A stretch of 64,000 nt of DNA from Bin5 sp034422415 (GTDB lineage Bacteria > Chloroflexota > Anaerolineae > Caldilineales > Caldilineaceae). The position numbers and the translations under genes were made by a program. Position 1 is the stretch's first letter. Every line of letters begins with the position of its first letter. Positions 59,920 to 64,000 of the stretch are shown piece by piece. The stretch is from NCBI GenBank assembly GCA_965202955.1, contig OZ241871.1, positions 4,774,001-4,838,000 on the forward strand, read 5' to 3'. The notes below the pieces were generated by a model. It had not been told where the DNA came from, ran no database searches, and saw only the letters and a program-made list of their open reading frames with translations.

Positions 59920-61737
59920 ATGTCGATTCCTCGACCCGAGTACCCGCGGCCGCAGTTCGTCCGCAAGGACTGGCTCTGTCTCAACGGCGCGTGGGAGTTT
60001 GAAATCGACCAGGGCGACAGCGGCCTGGAGCGAGGGCTGTTGTGGCGCCCGCTCGAGGGCAGCATCACAGTTCCCTTTTGCCCGGAGTCGCAACTCTCCG
60101 GTGTGGGGAACAACGACTTCCTGGAGGCTGTCTGGTACCGCCGCGAGGTTGAGATTCCCAGCAATTGGACGGGGCAACGCGTTCTGCTGCACTTTCAGGC
60201 GGTTGACTATGACGCCACGGTTTGGGTCAATGGGCAAGAGGTTGGCCGGCACCGGGGCGGGTTCAGCCCCTTCAGCTGTGACCTGAGCGGCTTGGCCGAA
60301 CCCGGCGAACGCGCTGAAATTGTCGTGCGCGCCCGCGACGGCCACCGCGATCCACAGCCGCGCGGCAAGCAGGCCCAGACTTTGGGTCCGCACCGCGCCA
60401 TTTACGTACGCACTACCGGCATTTGGCAGAGCGTATGGATGGAGCCCGTCCCCGAAATACATCTCGGGCGCCCCCGCATCACGCCAGATGTGGCCAACGG
60501 CGTTTTCCGGCTGGAACAGCCGCTCGTTCATCGACAGGGCGTATCGGCGCAGGCGAAGCCTGTCAGCCGAAAAGGGCTGCGGCTGCAGGCGCAGTTGCTC
60601 GACGGCACCGGCGTTGTCAGCGAGGCGGCATGTTCGGCTGAGCTGGACCTTGGCTTGCGGCTGGACCTGGCGGTTCCCGAAGAGCGTCGAAGGCTGTGGT
60701 GGCCCGAAGACCCGCATCTTTACGACGTCGTCCTGCGCCTGGTGGACGGGGACGGCGCAATCCTGGACGAGGCCCGCAGCTACGCCGGATTGCGAAGTGT
60801 CGCGATCGACAGAAGGGCGATCACGCTCAACGGGAAACCGGTCTTCCAGCGGTTGGTGTTGGACCAGGGCTACTACCCGGACGGTATCATGACCGCGCCG
60901 AGCGACGAGGACCTGCGCCGCGACATAGAACTGAGCATGGATGCGGGATTCAACGGCGCACGGCTGCACCAGAAGGTCTTCGAAGAGCGGTTCCTTTATC
61001 ACGCCGACCGCCTGGGCTACCTGGTGTGGGGAGAGTTTGGCGATTGGGGCTGCCGCGGTTTCGGCGCCCAGGAAGATCATCAGCAACCGACGGCTTCCTA
61101 CATCACCGAATGGTTGGAAGTGCTGGAACGGGACTATTCCCACCCCTCGATCGTTGGGTGGTGCCCCCTGAACGAGACCTGGCAACCGCTGCACGACCGC
61201 ATCACGAAGCTTGACTCGGTCACGCGCGGCATGTTCCTCGCCACCAAAGCGATCGACCTTACCCGTCCTGTTCTTGACACCTCCGGCTACTCCCATCGCG
61301 TCCCCGAAGCCGACGTATACGACTGCCACGACTACACGCAGGACACCGAGATTTTCGCCTCGCACCACGCCCGCGTCGCCGACGGCCAGCCCTACTACAA
61401 CGGACGCGACGGGCAGACGTGGTCGATCCCCTACCGCGGTCAACCGTTCTTCGTCAGCGAGTTCGGCGGCATCTGGTGGAATCCCGATGCCAGGGAGGGA
61501 GAGGAGTCCTGGGGCTACGGCGAACGGCCGAAGTCTATCGGGGAGTTCTACGCGCGCTTCACGCGACTGTGCGCCATACTGCTCGACGATCCGGCCCACT
61601 TCGGCTACTGCTACACCCAGCTGACCGACATCTTCCAGGAGCAGAACGGCATCTACCACTTCGACCGCTCGACGAAATTCGATATTGACCTGATCAGGTC
61701 GGCGCAACAGAGGCCCGCGGCGATCGAAGGGGGCTGA
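59920..61737 (+). CDS. Glycoside hydrolase family 2 protein
   Basis: A 605-residue enzyme with the GH2 order: sugar-binding jelly roll (WYRREVEIPSNWTGQRVLLHF, VWVNGQEVGRHRGGFSPF), immunoglobulin-like domain (about 195-300) and TIM barrel. The acid/base Glu is in WCPLNETWQPLHD and the nucleophile Glu in FFVSEFGGIWW. Beta-galactosidase, glucuronidase and mannosidase members all share these. It lacks a signal peptide. The start has TGGAGG upstream (59908-59913). It is co-transcribed with the upstream dehydrogenase. Confidence 0.86.
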   Translation: MSIPRPEYPRPQFVRKDWLCLNGAWEFEIDQGDSGLERGLLWRPLEGSITVPFCPESQLSGVGNNDFLEAVWYRREVEIPSNWTGQRVLLHFQAVDYDATVWVNGQEVGRHRGGFSPFSCDLSGLAEPGERAEIVVRARDGHRDPQPRGKQAQTLGPHRAIYVRTTGIWQSVWMEPVPEIHLGRPRITPDVANGVFRLEQPLVHRQGVSAQAKPVSRKGLRLQAQLLDGTGVVSEAACSAELDLGLRLDLAVPEERRRLWWPEDPHLYDVVLRLVDGDGAILDEARSYAGLRSVAIDRRAITLNGKPVFQRLVLDQGYYPDGIMTAPSDEDLRRDIELSMDAGFNGARLHQKVFEERFLYHADRLGYLVWGEFGDWGCRGFGAQEDHQQPTASYITEWLEVLERDYSHPSIVGWCPLNETWQPLHDRITKLDSVTRGMFLATKAIDLTRPVLDTSGYSHRVPEADVYDCHDYTQDTEIFASHHARVADGQPYYNGRDGQTWSIPYRGQPFFVSEFGGIWWNPDAREGEESWGYGERPKSIGEFYARFTRLCAILLDDPAHFGYCYTQLTDIFQEQNGIYHFDRSTKFDIDLIRSAQQRPAAIEGG

Positions 61738-61794
61738 TCAGCGGAGGGTGGGACGGTCATGGATGGTTGCCGTGACCGGGGCAGTGGGAACTCG

Positions 61795-63054
61795 TCAGCC
61801 GCGTCCCGCGATGGCGGTGACGATATTGTCGCCCTCCACCGGGCGCTGCGGCTCTTCGGCAAGCCCGGCTTTGGCCTCCTGCAGTGGATAGGCGTCCAAT
61901 GGGGATGGTTGCTCGATCTCCGGCAACTTACTCAGATGCTCCATGGCCCGCTCGATGGCCGGCGCGAGCCTTTCCGCTTTGCGTTGCCGGTGGACCTTGT
62001 CCCGTTTCTTGAACACCGGCAGAAGCCGCTCTGCGAAAAGCTCCAACGACTCGCAGATGTGTTCGTGGCGGTTGTTGCCGGCCTGCTGTACAAACACGAC
62101 CTGGTCGACGCCGGCATCCTCAAGCGCCTCCAGGTTGCTCCTCACCTGGTCGGGCGTCCCGATACCGGCAGCAGGTTCAGTCTTCTGCGGCATGTTGCGC
62201 TGGAAATCATCCCAGAGGTTGAAGTTGCCGGGCAGGTGGCTCCCGCTGATGTAGAAGTGGCTTAGAGCGTAGCCGAAGAACTGAAAGTTGCGCGCGCCGC
62301 GTCGTGCGGCCTCGGCCGCGTCCTCATGTAGCATGAACCCTGCGACGATGGCTATGTTTGGGTTGACCGCCCTGCCGATCGGCCTGCACTCCCGCTCAAA
62401 CGTCTCGTAGTATTCCTCCACCCAGTGGGCGGCGGAGGCGGGGTCGACGAAGGCAAAGGTGAGCGCGCCCATGCCATAGCGGGCGGCGATCTTGATCGTC
62501 TCGCGGTTCGAGCAGGCCAACCACAGCGGAGGATGCGGTTTCTGCAGCGGCTTGGGCACCACGTTGCGCGCCGGCATGGCAAAACTCTGCCCGGAAAAGC
62601 CAGCGTAGGGTTCCATCACCATCATTTTGGCCGCTTCGCGCACCGCTTCTTCCCACATGAGGTGCTTCTGCCCGGGGTCGACGCCGAATCCCTCGAGCTC
62701 GCTGCGGCTGCTGGCCGAGCCGGTGCCCCATTCGACGCGCCCGTCGCTGATCAGGTCCAGCGTGGCGAGGCGCTCGGCGACGCGCGCCGGATGATTGAAG
62801 CTGCTGGGCATGAGCACGATGCCGTGGCCCAGCCGGATTCGCTTTGTACGCTGGCTGCAAGCCGCCAAAAAGACTTCGGGCGCCGAAGAATGGGAGTACT
62901 CCTCCAGGAAATGGTGCTCCACCTCCCAGGCGTATTCGATCCCCAAGCGGTCCGCTAGTTCGACTTGGTCCAGCGCCTCCTTGAGCAGGCGGTGCTCGCT
63001 CTCCTCGCCCCAAGGCCGGGGCAGCTGATGTTCGTAGAAAACGCCAAATTGCAC
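61795..63054 (-). CDS. LLM-class flavin-dependent oxidoreductase
   Basis: A 419-residue luciferase-like monooxygenase. It starts MQFGVFYEHQLPRPWGEESE and shows family blocks WEVEHHFLEEYSHSSAPEVF, RLGHGIVLMPSSFNHP, RVEWGTGSASSRSE and PLWLACSNRETIKIAARYG. It would use reduced flavin and O2 on an unknown substrate. It is convergent with the GH2 gene, 57 bp apart, and follows the lactonase gene on the same strand by 20 bp. Confidence 0.85.
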   Translation of the reverse strand: MQFGVFYEHQLPRPWGEESEHRLLKEALDQVELADRLGIEYAWEVEHHFLEEYSHSSAPEVFLAACSQRTKRIRLGHGIVLMPSSFNHPARVAERLATLDLISDGRVEWGTGSASSRSELEGFGVDPGQKHLMWEEAVREAAKMMVMEPYAGFSGQSFAMPARNVVPKPLQKPHPPLWLACSNRETIKIAARYGMGALTFAFVDPASAAHWVEEYYETFERECRPIGRAVNPNIAIVAGFMLHEDAAEAARRGARNFQFFGYALSHFYISGSHLPGNFNLWDDFQRNMPQKTEPAAGIGTPDQVRSNLEALEDAGVDQVVFVQQAGNNRHEHICESLELFAERLLPVFKKRDKVHRQRKAERLAPAIERAMEHLSKLPEIEQPSPLDAYPLQEAKAGLAEEPQRPVEGDNIVTAIAGRG

Positions 63055-63074
63055 GAAATGCTCTCCAGTTGCGG

Positions 63075-64000
63075 CTACGGGCCGAACAGCAGACAGACCG
63101 CCATTGGCGCCCAGACCATCTCGCCGTGAGGCGTCAGATGGCCATCATCGGCATCACGCCGGAACACGCCGATGTCGTCTGAATCCTGATTGGCGGCCAG
63201 GAGCCATGCGCCGGTCGGATCGAGCGTAAAGTTGCGCGGCGTCCGGCCGCGCGTTGAAGCATGCCCGGCCGGAGTCAGCTGACCGCTAACGTTGTCAACC
63301 GCAAAGACGGCGATCGTATCGTGGCCGCGGTTCGATCCGTAAACGAAGCGGCCGTCGGGAGACACGTGGATGTCAGCGCAACTGAATCCACTGCGATCTT
63401 CCACATCTTTCGGCAGCGTGGAGAGCGTCTGAAAGGGAGTCAAGCCGCCGCTGCCGCCATCGTAGGCACAGGCCGTGACCGTCAGGTCAAGTTCATTAAT
63501 AACGTACGCGAAGCGCCCATTGGGATGGAAGTCGAAGTGGCGCGGGCCGGCGCCGGCGTGCATCGGCGCATGGTCGGGGTCGTTGACTTCCAGCCGCCCG
63601 TCGACGATGCGGTAGATCATCACCTTGTCGATGCCCAGGTCAGCCACGTAAACGCGGCCGCCGTCGGGGCTGACCGTCGCGGAGTGTGCGTGCGCTGCCT
63701 CCTGCCGCTCCCGGTTCGGCCCACTGCCATGGTGCTGAATGTTCTGCACCGCTCCACCGATTGAACCGTCGGCGTTCAGTGGATAGACCGCCACGTTGCC
63801 ACTGTAGTAGTTGGCGACCACCAGCGTATTTCCCTCCGGTTCGACGGTCAGATGGCAGGGCGCGCTTCCGTGTGTCGGCTGCCGGTTCAGGAAGGTCAAG
63901 CCGCCGGAAGCGCCGTCGATCGCGAAACTGCTGACCTGTCCGGCCTCCTGGTCTTCGTTCACTGCGTATAGCGTCTGCCCGCCGGGATGCAGCGCCAGGA
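63075..64000 (-). CDS. Lactonase-family beta-propeller protein, N-terminus cut by window edge
   Basis: At least 308 residues remain; the 5' end is beyond the window. It opens LALHPGGQTLYAVNE and shows propeller blades with SFVYGSNRGHD-type turns: CHLTVEPEGNTLVVANYYSG, DGGRVYVADLGIDKVMIY, GPRHFDFHPNGRFAYVINEL and SPDGRFVYGSNRGHDTIAV, ending TPRNFTLDPTGAWLLAANQD. This is the 6-phosphogluconolactonase/YbhE-like family. It hydrolyses a sugar lactone, matching the nearby sugar dehydrogenases. Confidence 0.87.
   Translation of the reverse strand, partial: LALHPGGQTLYAVNEDQEAGQVSSFAIDGASGGLTFLNRQPTHGSAPCHLTVEPEGNTLVVANYYSGNVAVYPLNADGSIGGAVQNIQHHGSGPNRERQEAAHAHSATVSPDGGRVYVADLGIDKVMIYRIVDGRLEVNDPDHAPMHAGAGPRHFDFHPNGRFAYVINELDLTVTACAYDGGSGGLTPFQTLSTLPKDVEDRSGFSCADIHVSPDGRFVYGSNRGHDTIAVFAVDNVSGQLTPAGHASTRGRTPRNFTLDPTGAWLLAANQDSDDIGVFRRDADDGHLTPHGEMVWAPMAVCLLFGP

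Noticed and set aside
59818..61707. 629-codon reverse open frame opposite the GH2 gene
   Set aside because: A shadow: no domain, and the forward gene has complete catalytic motifs.

Overview
The window is a GC-rich bacterial chromosome segment. Its gene content fits Chloroflexota, probably Anaerolineae/Caldilineae-like: a DnaB, DnaD-like and DnaC-like primosome cluster, System I cytochrome c maturation with a cysteine-type CcmE, DUF2007 and DUF2085 proteins, many lipoproteins with proline/threonine-rich linkers, and a large set of sugar-oxidising enzymes. The phylum assignment is an inference from gene content, not from a marker gene tree.

Layout. 1-7.4 kb: an iron-sulfur and molybdopterin group (rhodanese-like, DUF2203, IscA/ErpA-type carrier, MoaA, SufR-like regulator), a zinc alcohol dehydrogenase and a DinG-type helicase with a leaderless promoter. 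7.5-15.6 kb: a cell-envelope block with a LysM/fasciclin protein and two tandem class A penicillin-binding proteins that look lipid-anchored. 15.8-20.6 kb: tRNA-Cys, a zinc-ribbon cold-shock protein, a GTDC1/DUF3524-type glycosyltransferase, a secreted TP-repeat protein and a PQQ-type sugar dehydrogenase. 21.0-26.1 kb: the wreck of a type I restriction-modification locus. Only 20 codons of hsdM and a frameshifted, N-terminally truncated hsdR remain, separated by an IS3-family element that itself carries an IS1182-family element with a 6-bp target duplication.

26.6-31.2 kb: bifunctional nuclease, DnaB helicase, DnaD-like protein and a DnaC-like protein with two complete AAA+ modules. 31.4-37.5 kb: SH3 lipoprotein, membrane-anchored clan GH-A protein, PMT/ArnT-like membrane glycosyltransferase, MBL-fold hydrolase, DUF2007. 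37.6-45.1 kb: one long cytochrome c maturation operon (ccmE, a di-haem protein, ccmA, ccmB, ccmC, ccmD, a CcdA-like protein whose first helix has moved to the C-terminus, a TlpA/ResA thioredoxin, a glutaredoxin-like protein, DUF2085). 45.1-46.8 kb: HepT/MntA toxin-antitoxin pair and a D12-class adenine methylase. 46.9-64 kb: a catabolic region (ADP-ribosylglycohydrolase-like, Nudix, 2-hydroxyacid dehydrogenase, Gfo/Idh/MocA, two zinc dehydrogenases, a mandelate-racemase-family dehydratase, GH2, flavin monooxygenase, lactonase) into which a lower-GC RecQ gene is set.

The most unusual find is this RecQ gene (52713-56317). Removing the IS5-family insertion and one copy of its TTA duplication restores one 889-codon frame: a RecQ helicase core with its zinc site, followed directly by two plant-like LRR cap-plus-repeat domains in place of the usual winged-helix and HRDC domains. 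Other items for follow-up are the circularly permuted CcdA, the tandem-AAA+ DnaC-like loader and the IS-driven collapse of the restriction locus.
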